Part shown: positions 25,014 through 33,562 of the stretch, piece after piece
How positions within the stretch are numbered: the first letter of the stretch is position 1
How the letters are laid out: every line of letters begins with the position of its first letter
DNA from: Fodinibacter sp963747405
GTDB lineage: Bacteria > Actinomycetota > Actinomycetes > Actinomycetales > Dermatophilaceae
Direction: 5' to 3'
Assembly (NCBI GenBank): GCA_963747405.1
Contig: CAVVFG010000009.1
Coordinates: 1-64,000 of the forward strand
DNA: 64,000 nt
Translations under genes and position numbers: made by a program
The notes under the pieces: generated by a model
The model's input: the letters and a program-made list of their open reading frames with translations, nothing else
Told to the model about the DNA's origin: nothing
Databases searched by the model: none

Positions 25014-27536
25014 CTAGGCCTGCACACCATCGCTGTCCCGTGGTCCGCGAGCAGCCGGGGGTGTGGGTGCCGGGCCGGGCTGCCGTGCCACGCCGGTGGT
25101 GAGGCCGGCGAGGCCCACGGCGGCCTGCCCGAGCGAGATCCCGCCGTCGTTCGGTGGCACGACCCGGTGGGTGAGCACCCGCAGCCCCCGAGCAGCCAGG
25201 GCCTCGCGGACCAGCGCGGTCAGCAGCCGGTTCTGGAAGACCCCACCGGTCAGGCCGACGATGTCGACACCCTCGGCGGCCGCGCCGCGCGCCGCCAGCT
25301 CCGCGGCCCCGTCGGCGAGCGCTGCGTGGAACGCCCAGGCCAGCTCACCGGCATCCCGCCCGGCGCGGACGGCGGTGTCGAGTGCCACCACCCAGGGCCG
25401 GCTGTCGAGCACCAGCGTGGCGACGCTCCCGGCATCCTCGGGTACCAGAGGGGCCCTCGGCAGCAGCTCGTGGGCGCGCAGGCCGGCGTCGGCGGCCGGT
25501 CCGGCCGCGCCGGCCCACCGAGAGGCGCGCGCCTCGAGCTCGATGGCCGCCTGTGCCTCGTACGTGATGCGGTGCCGGATGCCGAGCAGCGACGCGACGA
25601 CGTCGAAGAGGCGCCCGGCGCTGCTGGTCGGCACCCATCCGGTGCGGCCCTCGAGCAGCCGCGGCAGCTGTCGTCGCTCGTCGTCGGTGAGCGCGTCGGG
25701 GGTCGGTGCGCCGGCATCCAGTGCGAGGCCGCAGGCGAGCATGGCAGCGGCCGCCATCCGCACCGGGTGCCGCACGCCGGCGTCGCCACCGGGCAGGGGC
25801 AGCACGCCGAGGTGGCCGAGGCGCGCGGCGGTGCGGCCGGCATCCCCCAGCACGAGCAGCTCGCCGCCCCAGACCGTGGAGTCGCAGCCGTACCCCGTCC
25901 CGTCGAGGACGAGACCGACCAGCGGGGCGCGCAGGCAGCCGTGCTCGGCGGCGAGCGAGGCCAGGTGGGCGTGGTGGTGCTGCACCTCGAGCAGAGGCAC
26001 GCCGAGGTCGGCCGCCCGCTGTGCGGCGTCCGCGCGGCTGCGGTAGCCGGGATGGGTGTCGGCGACCACGAGCGTCGGGGCGGCCCGGTGGAAGCGCTCG
26101 GCCTGCGCGACGGCCCGCCGGTGGGCCCGGTGCGCCTCCAGGGTGCCGAGGTCGCCGACGTGCGCGCTGACGAAGGCGAGGCCGTCGCGCACGAGCGTGA
26201 AGGTGTTCTTCAGCTCCGCGCCTGCGGCGAGCACCACGGCGTCGCCGTCGGGCGGTGGCGGTGCAGCGGCGTCGAGTGCTGCCGGGGTGGCGGGGCCCGT
26301 CGGCGCGAGCCGCACTGGCAGCGGGGCGTAGCCCCGGGAGCGACGCACCGGGAGGGGGCGGTCGTCGGCGTCGAGGGCCATCACGGAGTCCTCGCACGGC
26401 ACGGCGATGGGTCGGTCGTGGGTCAGGAACGTGTCGGCGATGCCGCCCAGGCGGTGCTGTGCGTCGACGTCGTCGACGCACAGCGGCTCGCCGCTGCGGT
26501 TCCCGGAGGTCATCACCAGTGCCGGGACGGGCGAGTCCGCCAGCAGCAGCACGTGCAGCGGGGTGTAGGGCAGCAGCAGGCCGAGGTCGTCGAGCGCCGG
26601 TGCCACGCTGTCGTGGACGGCGTTGCGTGACGCTGCGCCCGTGCGCCGGCGCAGCAGCACGATCGGCCGGGCGGGGCTGGTCAGCAGGGCCCGGGCACCC
26701 GGGCCGAGCTCGACGAGCCGCTCGGCGCTCTCGAGGCCGCCCACCATCACGGCGAACGGCTGGTGGGGGCGGTGCTTGCGCTCGCGCAGCCGGGCGATCG
26801 CCTCGGCGTTCGCGGCGTCGCAGGCGAGGTGGTAGCCGCCCAGCCCCTTGACCGCCAGCACCCGCCCGGCGGCCAGCTCCGACCGGGCGCGTGTGAGCAC
26901 GCCGTCGAGGTCGGTCGCCAGCGGTGTGCCGTCGGGGCCGCGCAGCGTCAGCCGAGGGCCGCAGTCGTGGCACGCGATCGGCTGGGCGTGGTGCCGTCGG
27001 TCGTGCGGGTCGGCGTACTCGGCGGCGCACCGGGGGCACATGGCGAACTCGGCCATCGTCGTGGCCGGCCGGTCGTAGGGCAGGTCGAGCGTGATGGTGA
27101 AGCGTGGGCCGCAGTTCGTGCAGGTGATGAACGGATGCCGGTACCGCCGGTCGCTCGGGTCGGCGAGCTCGCGCAGGCAGTCGGCGCACGGAGCGGTGTC
27201 GGGGGCCACCAGGGTGCGGGCACCGGCATCCGGGGTGCTGTCCTCGATCACGAAACCCGTTCCGCCACAGGGTGGCACGCTCCACGAGGTGAGTGACGAG
27301 ACGACGGCCAGCGGTGGCGGCTCCTGCGCGAGGCGACGCTCGAACTCGGTGACCGCCTCGCGCCGGCCCTCGACCTCGACGTGCACCCGCGAGGAGGTGT
27401 TCGCGCACCGTCCGGCCAGCTGCAGCTCGCGGGCCAGCCGGGCGAGGAACGGGCGCATGCCGACGCCCTGGACGACCCCGGTCGCCTCGACGACGCGGCG
27501 CACCGGGGGCGCACCCGGGGCCGGCTGGTCTGGCAC
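25014..27536 (-). CDS. hypF: Carbamoyltransferase HypF
   Basis: About 840 residues, four domains in order: an acylphosphatase domain (GVVQGVGMRPFLARLARE), two zinc-finger-like repeats (APCADCLREL, TCTNCGPRF, MCPRCAAEY, IACHDCGPR), a YrdC-like nucleotide-binding domain (GRVLAVKGLGGYHLACDA, RRSRGYAPLPV), and a Kae1-like domain (QHHHAHLASLAAEHG, GTGYGCDSTVWGGE, TGGVFQNRLL). It makes carbamoyl-AMP from carbamoyl phosphate and transfers it to HypE. I chose the GTG at 27536; the frame opens at 27626 but that would collide with the divergent hypA start. The carbamoyl phosphate it consumes could also come from the proposed pyrimidine island. Confidence 0.94.
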   Translation of the reverse strand: MPDQPAPGAPPVRRVVEATGVVQGVGMRPFLARLARELQLAGRCANTSSRVHVEVEGRREAVTEFERRLAQEPPPLAVVSSLTSWSVPPCGGTGFVIEDSTPDAGARTLVAPDTAPCADCLRELADPSDRRYRHPFITCTNCGPRFTITLDLPYDRPATTMAEFAMCPRCAAEYADPHDRRHHAQPIACHDCGPRLTLRGPDGTPLATDLDGVLTRARSELAAGRVLAVKGLGGYHLACDAANAEAIARLRERKHRPHQPFAVMVGGLESAERLVELGPGARALLTSPARPIVLLRRRTGAASRNAVHDSVAPALDDLGLLLPYTPLHVLLLADSPVPALVMTSGNRSGEPLCVDDVDAQHRLGGIADTFLTHDRPIAVPCEDSVMALDADDRPLPVRRSRGYAPLPVRLAPTGPATPAALDAAAPPPPDGDAVVLAAGAELKNTFTLVRDGLAFVSAHVGDLGTLEAHRAHRRAVAQAERFHRAAPTLVVADTHPGYRSRADAAQRAADLGVPLLEVQHHHAHLASLAAEHGCLRAPLVGLVLDGTGYGCDSTVWGGELLVLGDAGRTAARLGHLGVLPLPGGDAGVRHPVRMAAAAMLACGLALDAGAPTPDALTDDERRQLPRLLEGRTGWVPTSSAGRLFDVVASLLGIRHRITYEAQAAIELEARASRWAGAAGPAADAGLRAHELLPRAPLVPEDAGSVATLVLDSRPWVVALDTAVRAGRDAGELAWAFHAALADGAAELAARGAAAEGVDIVGLTGGVFQNRLLTALVREALAARGLRVLTHRVVPPNDGGISLGQAAVGLAGLTTGVARQPGPAPTPPAARGPRDSDGVQA

Positions 27537-27597
27537 ACCCCCACGGTAGGGCCCGGGCGCGGGTGTGTCCGGCGGCCGCCCGTGCGACAGTGGGGGC

Positions 27598-27939
27598 GTG
27601 CACGAGCTGGCACTGTGTGGTTCCATCTACGAGGTCGTCGACCGGGCCCGCGACGGCCGGGCGGTCGAGACGGTCGAGCTGACCGTGGGGCAGCTGCGCC
27701 AGGTCGTGCCCGAGACGCTCGTCGCGTGCTGGGAGGTGGTCACCACGGACACGCCGCTGGCCGGGTCGGTGCTGCTGGTGGAGCACGTGCCCGTGAGCAT
27801 CTGGTGCTCCGGGTGCGGCAGCACGAGCACCCTCGGCGAGGTGCTGTTCGTCGCGTGCGAGGCCTGCGGGTCGCCGGCCGTGCGCGTCATGACCGGCGAG
27901 GAGTTCCTCGTCGCCGCGCTGGAGGTGGCCGATGGGTAG
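27598..27939 (+). CDS. hypA: Nickel chaperone HypA
   Basis: A 113-residue metallochaperone with an N-terminal nickel site (start codon, then His-Glu: VHELALCGSIYEVV) and a zinc site made by CSGCGS and CEACGS. It cooperates with HypB to insert nickel in HoxH. The GTG at 27598 is fixed by the need for His at position 2. It overlaps hypB by eight bases and is divergent from hypF, with 61 bases between starts that must hold both promoters. Confidence 0.93.
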   Translation: MHELALCGSIYEVVDRARDGRAVETVELTVGQLRQVVPETLVACWEVVTTDTPLAGSVLLVEHVPVSIWCSGCGSTSTLGEVLFVACEACGSPAVRVMTGEEFLVAALEVADG

Positions 27940-28717
27940 GTTCCACCGGCACGACGACGGCACCGGGCACACGCACGACGATGCGGATGCCGCAGACGTC
28001 GGTGACCACTCGGGGTACCGCACCGGCCTGGAGCGGGTGGAGGTGCTCGAGCGGATCTTCGGCGAGAACGACGCGGCCGCGGCCCGCAACCGACGCGCTC
28101 TCGACGCCGCCGGCGTGGTGGGCGTGAACGTGATGTCGTCACCGGGTGCCGGCAAGACCGCGGTGCTCGCCCGGACGCTGCCCGAGCTCGCCGCGCGCGG
28201 CGTCCGGGCCGGTGTCGTCGTGGGCGACATCGAGACTGCCCTGGACGCCGACCGGCTGGCCGGCTTCGGTGCTCAGGTGGCCCTGGTGAACACGGGCGCC
28301 GGCTTCGGTGGTGAGTGCCACCTCGACGCGCCGATGGTGGCCCGCGGCATGGCGGGCCTGGACCTCGAGACGCTCGACGTCGTCTTCATCGAGAACGTCG
28401 GAAACCTGGTGTGCCCCGCGGAGTTCGACGTGGGTGTGCACCACCGGGTCATGGTGTCCGCGGTGACGGAGGGTGAGGAGAAGCCGCTGAAGTACCCGGT
28501 CATGTTCCGCGCCGTGCAGCTGGTGCTGGTCAACAAGGTGGACCTCGTGCCGTACCTCGACGTCGACCTGGACCTGTTCGAGCGCAACGTGCACGCGGTC
28601 AACCCGGCGGCGAGCCTGGTCCACCTCAGCGCCCGGACGGGCGAGGGGCTGGACGCCTGGCTGGGCTGGCTGGACGGCATCCGGCCCGCTGCCGGACGGC
28701 CGACCCGTAGCACCTGA
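27932..28717 (+). CDS. hypB: Nickel-insertion GTPase HypB
   Basis: A 261-residue SIMIBI GTPase. Walker A is SSPGAGKTAVL, and VVGDIETALDADRL, ECHLDAPMV and VFIENVGNLVCPAEFDVG follow as the nickel and switch regions; NKVDLV is the guanine-specificity motif. The N-terminus has a short His/Asp stretch (FHRHDDGTGHTHDDAD), a weak nickel-storage segment compared with the long His runs of rhizobial forms. It is the last gene of hypAB, and a hairpin overlaps its stop codon. Confidence 0.95.
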   Translation: MGRFHRHDDGTGHTHDDADAADVGDHSGYRTGLERVEVLERIFGENDAAAARNRRALDAAGVVGVNVMSSPGAGKTAVLARTLPELAARGVRAGVVVGDIETALDADRLAGFGAQVALVNTGAGFGGECHLDAPMVARGMAGLDLETLDVVFIENVGNLVCPAEFDVGVHHRVMVSAVTEGEEKPLKYPVMFRAVQLVLVNKVDLVPYLDVDLDLFERNVHAVNPAASLVHLSARTGEGLDAWLGWLDGIRPAAGRPTRST

Positions 28718-28732
28718 TCGGCGCCGCCGATC
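28716..28732 (+). terminator. Stem-loop at the end of hypAB
   Basis: GATCGGC (28716-28722) and GCCGATC (28726-28732) form a perfect 7-bp stem with a GCC loop, beginning within the hypB stop codon. There is no T run. The remaining 86 bases to telA presumably hold the promoter of the signalling operon; TAGATT near 28752 is a weak -10 candidate. Confidence 0.4.
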
Positions 28733-28818
28733 GCCGCCGACGGGAACCGCGTAGATTGGCCGTTCGTCCACCGGTCAGCGAGCGGCGCCCATGGTCCGCT
28801 CGAACCCAAGGGAGCACG

Positions 28819-30054
28819 ATGACCGACCAGCAACCCGCCCCGCTCCAGCCGCCCACGGCCGCGGCCACGCTCACCCTCACCGCGCCCCCGCCGCCGCAGC
28901 CGGTGGCGGCGACCGCAGCCCCGCGCATGGCTCCCGCCGTCGAGGCCGCCGCGCTGCCGGGGCTCGACGCCAAGGTCGACGGCTACCTCGAGTCGCTGAT
29001 GGAGGCAGCACCCCGCTCGCCGGAGTTCGCCGCCAAGGCCACCGACGTGCGCACCATGGGCGACGGCGACATCCGCCGGGCGGCCGAGACGTCGAACCGC
29101 CTGCTCAGCTCGCCGGTCAAGGCCCTGCAGGAGGGCGGCCTGGCGCAGGGCTCGAAGGTCGGCTCGACGCTGCTCGACCTGCGCCGCACCATCGAGGACC
29201 TCGACCCCAAGGGCGCGACCGGCGCCAAGAAGTTCCTCGGCATGGTGCCCTTCGGGGACAAGGTCACCGACTACTTCCGCAAGTACCAGTCGGCGCAGAG
29301 CCACCTCGACGGCATCCTGCACGCCCTGCGCGACGGCCAGGACGAGCTGGCCAAGGACAACGCGGCCCTGAACATGGAGAAGCAGTACCTCTGGGACGCC
29401 ATGGGGCGGCTCAACCAGTACGTCTACGTCGCCGAGCGGCTCGACGCCCGGCTGGCCGCCCGCATCGCCGAGCTCGAGTCCACCGACCCCGACAAGGCCA
29501 AGGCGCTGCGCGACGACGTGCTGTTCTACGTTCGACAGAAGCACCAGGACCTGCTGACCCAGCTGGCCGTGTCGATCCAGAACTACCTCGCGATCGACAT
29601 CGTCATCAAGAACAACCTCGAGCTGATCAAGGGCGTCGACCGGGCGTCGACCACCACGGTCTCCGCCCTGCGCACGGCCGTCATCGTGGCCCAGGCGCTG
29701 GGCAACCAGAAGCTCGTGCTCGACCAGATCACCGCCCTGAACACCACCACCAGCACCATGATCGAGCGCACCAGCGAGATGCTGCGCGACAACTCCGTGC
29801 AGATCCAGCAGCAGGCGGCCTCGGCGACGATCGGGCTGCCCCAGCTGCAGGCGGCGTTCGCCAACATCTACGCCACCATGGACGCCATCGACACCTTCAA
29901 GGTGCAGGCGCTCGACAGCATGGCCGCCACGATCGGCACCCTCGAGACCGAGGTCAGCAAGTCGCAGGCCTACCTCGAGCGGGTGCAGCGGCACGACGAC
30001 CGGGTGGCCAGCGGGTCGCTCGACCTCGGCGGCACCCGGGGTGCTGGGCGCTGA
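28819..30054 (+). CDS. telA: TelA family toxic-anion resistance protein
   Basis: A 411-residue soluble protein of the TelA/KlaA family, linked to tellurite resistance and broader envelope stress. After a Pro/Ala-rich N-terminus (residues about 5-50) it is almost wholly helical. Long amphipathic segments include KFLGMVPFGDKVTDYFRKYQS (about 140-160, shown for place), EKQYLWDAMGRLNQYVYVAERLD and the C-terminal LQAAFANIYATMDAIDTFK. The biochemical role is unknown. GGGAG precedes the ATG at 28819. It heads an operon of nine closely packed genes, most with 4-base overlaps, that otherwise contain kinase, phosphatase and sensor genes; TelA therefore probably acts with that system. Confidence 0.9.
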   Translation: MTDQQPAPLQPPTAAATLTLTAPPPPQPVAATAAPRMAPAVEAAALPGLDAKVDGYLESLMEAAPRSPEFAAKATDVRTMGDGDIRRAAETSNRLLSSPVKALQEGGLAQGSKVGSTLLDLRRTIEDLDPKGATGAKKFLGMVPFGDKVTDYFRKYQSAQSHLDGILHALRDGQDELAKDNAALNMEKQYLWDAMGRLNQYVYVAERLDARLAARIAELESTDPDKAKALRDDVLFYVRQKHQDLLTQLAVSIQNYLAIDIVIKNNLELIKGVDRASTTTVSALRTAVIVAQALGNQKLVLDQITALNTTTSTMIERTSEMLRDNSVQIQQQAASATIGLPQLQAAFANIYATMDAIDTFKVQALDSMAATIGTLETEVSKSQAYLERVQRHDDRVASGSLDLGGTRGAGR

Positions 30055-30081
30055 GAACGTCGCCTCAGGCATAGTGAGCAC

Positions 30082-30702
30082 ATGTCAGGTGGGTTCCTCG
30101 ACCGCCTCTTCGGGCGCGGCCAGAACAGCGAGCAGGGCGACCGGTTCGTCGTGCCCGCTCCGCCCACCAGCACCGACCTGCTCGCCTCCCTCGACCGGGT
30201 CGCGGCCATGGTCGCCGGCGGGGCGGTGCCGGCGCCGGTCGCCTCGCGGGTGCGGCGCGTCGACCAGGTGGTGCGCGACACCATCCCCCGCCTGCCCAGC
30301 CTCGGCGCGGGCAGCCCGCAGGCCTACTCGGTGATGGCCACCGCCACCGACTACCTGCCCGAGGCGGTGGGCGGCTACCTGCGGCTGCCGCGCCAGTTCG
30401 CCGACAACCGGCCGGTCGACAACGGCAAGTCGTCGCTGATGGTGCTCATCGACCAGCTCGACCTGCTCGCCGCCACCATGGACAAGGTCTTCGACGCCGT
30501 GTGCCGGGCCGACGCCGACGCCCTCGTCGCGCACGGCCGGTTCCTGGCGGAGAAGTTCGGCGCGGCCTCCACCGGCGGGGCGCTCGACGTGGGGTCGGCG
30601 CCGCTGCCGCCGATGCCCGGCACCCAGGCGTCGCCACAGGCCGGTCCGGATGCCGGTGGCCTCGGTCGCCTGCAGCCGCCGGCCGGGCGGGACGCGCCAT
30701 GA
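30082..30702 (+). CDS. Conserved hypothetical protein between TelA and the AAA ATPase
   Basis: A 206-residue cytoplasmic protein. Residues about 30-150 are helical (STDLLASLDRVAAMVAGG, VRRVDQVVRDTIPRLP, SSLMVLIDQLDLLAATMDKV); the rest is Pro/Gly-rich and presumably disordered. TelA genes in Bacillus are paired with xpaC, and the position and helical layout are similar, but I cannot claim homology. The stop overlaps the ATG of the ATPase gene. Confidence 0.75.
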   Translation: MSGGFLDRLFGRGQNSEQGDRFVVPAPPTSTDLLASLDRVAAMVAGGAVPAPVASRVRRVDQVVRDTIPRLPSLGAGSPQAYSVMATATDYLPEAVGGYLRLPRQFADNRPVDNGKSSLMVLIDQLDLLAATMDKVFDAVCRADADALVAHGRFLAEKFGAASTGGALDVGSAPLPPMPGTQASPQAGPDAGGLGRLQPPAGRDAP

Positions 30703-32144
30703 GCCCCTCCCCCGGCCCGGCCAGCCCGCCGCGCACGACCTCCCTGACCGACGCGGCCGACGCCGTGGCGGCCGTGGCCACGTCCGCCGGTGCCGACGGC
30801 GCGGGTGCCCGCCAGGAGGCGCTGGTGCTCGCGGCCGCGGTGGCCGAGTCGGCCCCGGGCGCTGCCGCGGGATGGAGCGCCGCAGCCGGTGGCGCCAGCA
30901 CCCAGGACTTCTTCGACGCGGCGAGCCGCGGCCGCCGCTGGCGGGGCGCCCCGACGGCGATCCTCGGCGCGCTCGTGGCCCAGGGCTCGCCGCACGCCGT
31001 CGCCTACGCGCAGGCGCTGGCCGAGGTGGCCGCGGCCGCCTGCGAGCTCGGCGAGCCGACGATGCGGGTGATCGGCAACGCCTCGGTGGCCGCCGCCGCC
31101 CAGCTGTCCGCCGTGCGGTCCGAGCCGCCCCTCGCTGCCCCGACCCCCCGCGCGCTCGGCGGCCCGGGAGGCGCCCAGCCGCAGCCCGCCCCGGCGGTGA
31201 CCACGGCCCCGGCGCCCACCACCCCGCCGCGCCCCCTCGAGGAGCTGCTCGCCGAGCTCGACGCGCTGATCGGCCTGCACCGGGTCAAGCGCGAGATCCA
31301 CCGCCAGGTCGCGCTGCTGCGCGTGGAGAAGCTGCGGGTGGATGCCGGCCTCAAGAGCCCGACGATGACCCGCCACCTGGTCTTCACCGGCAACCCGGGC
31401 ACCGGCAAGACCACGGTGGCGCGGCTCGTGGGCGGCATCTACCAGGCGCTGGGGCTGCTGTCCGGTGGCCACCTCGTCGAGGTCGACCGCTCCGAGCTGG
31501 TCGCCGGCTACCTCGGCCAGACCGCGACCAAGACGGCCGACGTGGTCGCGTCGGCCGCGGGCGGCGTGCTCTTCATCGACGAGGCCTACAGCCTCACCGG
31601 CACCGGGCCGGCGGGCGACCAGTACGGCCAGGAGTCGGTCGACACCCTGGTCAAGGAGATGGAGGACCGGCGCGACGACCTCGTGGTCATCGTCGCCGGC
31701 TACCCCGCCCCGATGTCGGCCTTCATCGCGGCGAACCCCGGCCTCGCCAGCCGGTTCCGCACCACCATCGAGTTCGAGGACTACACCGACGACGAGCTGG
31801 TCGACATCCTGCGCCACCTGGCCCAGGGCGCCGACTACGAGCTCGAGGCGGCCGCCGAGCAGCGGTTCCGCGAGGTGCTCGGCCGCACCCCGCGGGGCAG
31901 CTCGTTCGGCAACGGCCGCTACTCCCGCAACGCCCTCGAGGCCGCCATCGGCCACCACGCCTGGCGGCTGCGCGACACCGCGGCCCCGACCCTCGAGCAG
32001 CTCCGCCTCCTCGTGGCCCGCGACTTCGACGAGGAGCCCCTCGACGAGGGAGCCGCCACCGGCCCAGCCGCGTCCCACCGGGAACCGGCGCCTGCGCCCC
32101 CGCAGCCCGGCGACCGAACCACCGACCCCGGAGGCACCCCGTGA
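30699..32144 (+). CDS. CbxX/CfxQ-type AAA+ ATPase
   Basis: A 481-residue protein. The N-terminal 180 residues are an Ala-rich helical domain of unknown role. The AAA+ domain follows, with Walker A GNPGTGKTT (231-239), Walker B GGVLFIDEAYSL and an arginine-finger region LASRFRTTIEFEDY. The set matches CbxX/SpoVK ATPases, which remodel protein complexes. In this operon the obvious client is one of the signalling proteins or TelA, but that is inference. The start overlaps the previous stop (ATGA), and its own stop overlaps the next GTG. Confidence 0.9.
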   Translation: MSPSPGPASPPRTTSLTDAADAVAAVATSAGADGAGARQEALVLAAAVAESAPGAAAGWSAAAGGASTQDFFDAASRGRRWRGAPTAILGALVAQGSPHAVAYAQALAEVAAAACELGEPTMRVIGNASVAAAAQLSAVRSEPPLAAPTPRALGGPGGAQPQPAPAVTTAPAPTTPPRPLEELLAELDALIGLHRVKREIHRQVALLRVEKLRVDAGLKSPTMTRHLVFTGNPGTGKTTVARLVGGIYQALGLLSGGHLVEVDRSELVAGYLGQTATKTADVVASAAGGVLFIDEAYSLTGTGPAGDQYGQESVDTLVKEMEDRRDDLVVIVAGYPAPMSAFIAANPGLASRFRTTIEFEDYTDDELVDILRHLAQGADYELEAAAEQRFREVLGRTPRGSSFGNGRYSRNALEAAIGHHAWRLRDTAAPTLEQLRLLVARDFDEEPLDEGAATGPAASHREPAPAPPQPGDRTTDPGGTP

Positions 32145-33562
32145 CCACCACCCCGCCGCCGGCGGCTGCCCGTGCGGCCGCACCACCGGCCACGCCGGCG
32201 GTGCCGGCACGGGCCGGCCAGGCGGCCGGCTCCCCCACCTCACCTCCGGGCGGCACCCCCCGTCCCGGGATGCCGGCGCCCGCCGCCACCCCCGCCACCG
32301 GCCTTCGTGGGCGGGTCGACGCGGCGGTGGTTTCGACCCGCACCGCGATGGCCGGCACCCCCGGCCGGATGCGGGCCGTGGGCATCCTCAGCGTCGTGGC
32401 CGCGCTGCTCTTCGGTCTCGCCGCGGGCCAGGCCTTCCGCTCGGCGGACGGCGCGCTGGGCCGGGCCGCCGCCAACGCCGACCAGCTCGTGCGCGTCCAG
32501 GCGATCCAGACCAACGTGGTGCAGGCCGACGCCGACGCCACCAACGCCTTCCTCGTCGGAGGCCTCGAGCCGGCCGCCCAGCGCGCCGACTACACCGAGG
32601 CGATCGCCTCGGCCGCCGAGCTGATCGCGCAGGCCGCCCAGAACCAGCCGGCCGACGGGGAGGCGCTCGGTGCGCTCAACCGGTCGCTGGTCGCCTACAC
32701 CAGCCAGGTCGAGCGGGCCCGCGCCAACAACCGGCAGGCGCTGCCGGTGGGGGCGCAGTACCTCAAGAGCGCCAGTGCCGACCTGCGCGCCGAGGCCCTG
32801 CCGCTGCTGACCAACCTCGGCGAGGCCAACGACGCCCGGGTCACGCAGGAGTTCGACCGGGCCGCCCGGTCGGCACTGTGGCTGGTGCTGCCCGGGCTGC
32901 TCGCCCTGGTCGTGCTGGCCCTGTCGCTGGTGTGGCTGGCGCGACGCACCAAGCGCTACGTCAACGTCCCGCTGGCGGCCGGGGCGGTGCTGGTGCTGGT
33001 GACGCTGGTGCTCGGTACGGTCGGCCTGCTGTCGGTCAAGCAGAGCGTCGACGCCACCCGCGACGGCGTCTACGCCGCCACCCGCGCCACGGCCCAGGCA
33101 CGCATCGCCGGGTTCGACGCGAAGTCGAACGAGAGCCTGACCCTCATCGCGCGCGGCTCCGGCTCCGCGTTCGAGAAGGCCTGGCAGGCCTCGTCCACGG
33201 CGGTCGGTGCAGCACTCACCGGGCTCGAGCAGAACCCGGCATCCTCGGGCCTGGACCCGCTGCCGTGGAAGGGCTACACCGACGTGCACCAGGAGATCCG
33301 GGCGCTCGACGACGGCGGCGACTGGGACGGGGCGGTGAGGCTGGCCACCGGATCGGGTGAGGACTCCGGCAACGGCGCCTTCGCCGCCTTCGACACGGCA
33401 TCCGACCAACAGCTCACGCAGCTGAGCGGGCAGACCGCGGATCAGCTCGACGGCACCGGCGGGTGGCTGCCGTTCGCCGGGGTGCTGGGCCTGCTGGCCG
33501 GGGTGGTCGCCGCCCTGTGCGCCTGGTGGGGCGTGTCGATGCGGCTGGAGGAGTACCGATGA
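32141..33562 (+). CDS. glnX: GlnX-like four-helix membrane sensor
   Basis: A 473-residue membrane protein. Hydrophobic segments lie at about residues 78-96, 245-268, 275-297 and 448-468. They separate two extracytoplasmic helical domains (about 97-243 and 298-447), and the first 70 residues are Pro/Ala-rich and cytoplasmic. This is the layout of mycobacterial GlnX, which relays the state of the amino-acid-binding lipoprotein GlnH to kinase PknG. The following gene encodes a GlnH-like protein, and PknG lies two genes on, so the assignment rests on context plus topology. GGAGG precedes the GTG at 32141, which overlaps the ATPase stop. Confidence 0.8.
   Translation: MTTTPPPAAARAAAPPATPAVPARAGQAAGSPTSPPGGTPRPGMPAPAATPATGLRGRVDAAVVSTRTAMAGTPGRMRAVGILSVVAALLFGLAAGQAFRSADGALGRAAANADQLVRVQAIQTNVVQADADATNAFLVGGLEPAAQRADYTEAIASAAELIAQAAQNQPADGEALGALNRSLVAYTSQVERARANNRQALPVGAQYLKSASADLRAEALPLLTNLGEANDARVTQEFDRAARSALWLVLPGLLALVVLALSLVWLARRTKRYVNVPLAAGAVLVLVTLVLGTVGLLSVKQSVDATRDGVYAATRATAQARIAGFDAKSNESLTLIARGSGSAFEKAWQASSTAVGAALTGLEQNPASSGLDPLPWKGYTDVHQEIRALDDGGDWDGAVRLATGSGEDSGNGAFAAFDTASDQQLTQLSGQTADQLDGTGGWLPFAGVLGLLAGVVAALCAWWGVSMRLEEYR

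Noticed and set aside
25345..28230. A 961-residue minus-strand open frame across hypF, hypA and hypB
   Set aside because: It is an out-of-frame Arg/Ala/Pro-rich shadow. HypF, HypA and HypB match their families fully in the other frames.
30650..32140. A plus-strand frame continuous with glnX that would give a 970-residue protein
   Set aside because: The upstream part is a shadow of the AAA ATPase gene. The GTG at 32141 with GGAGG is the natural start.
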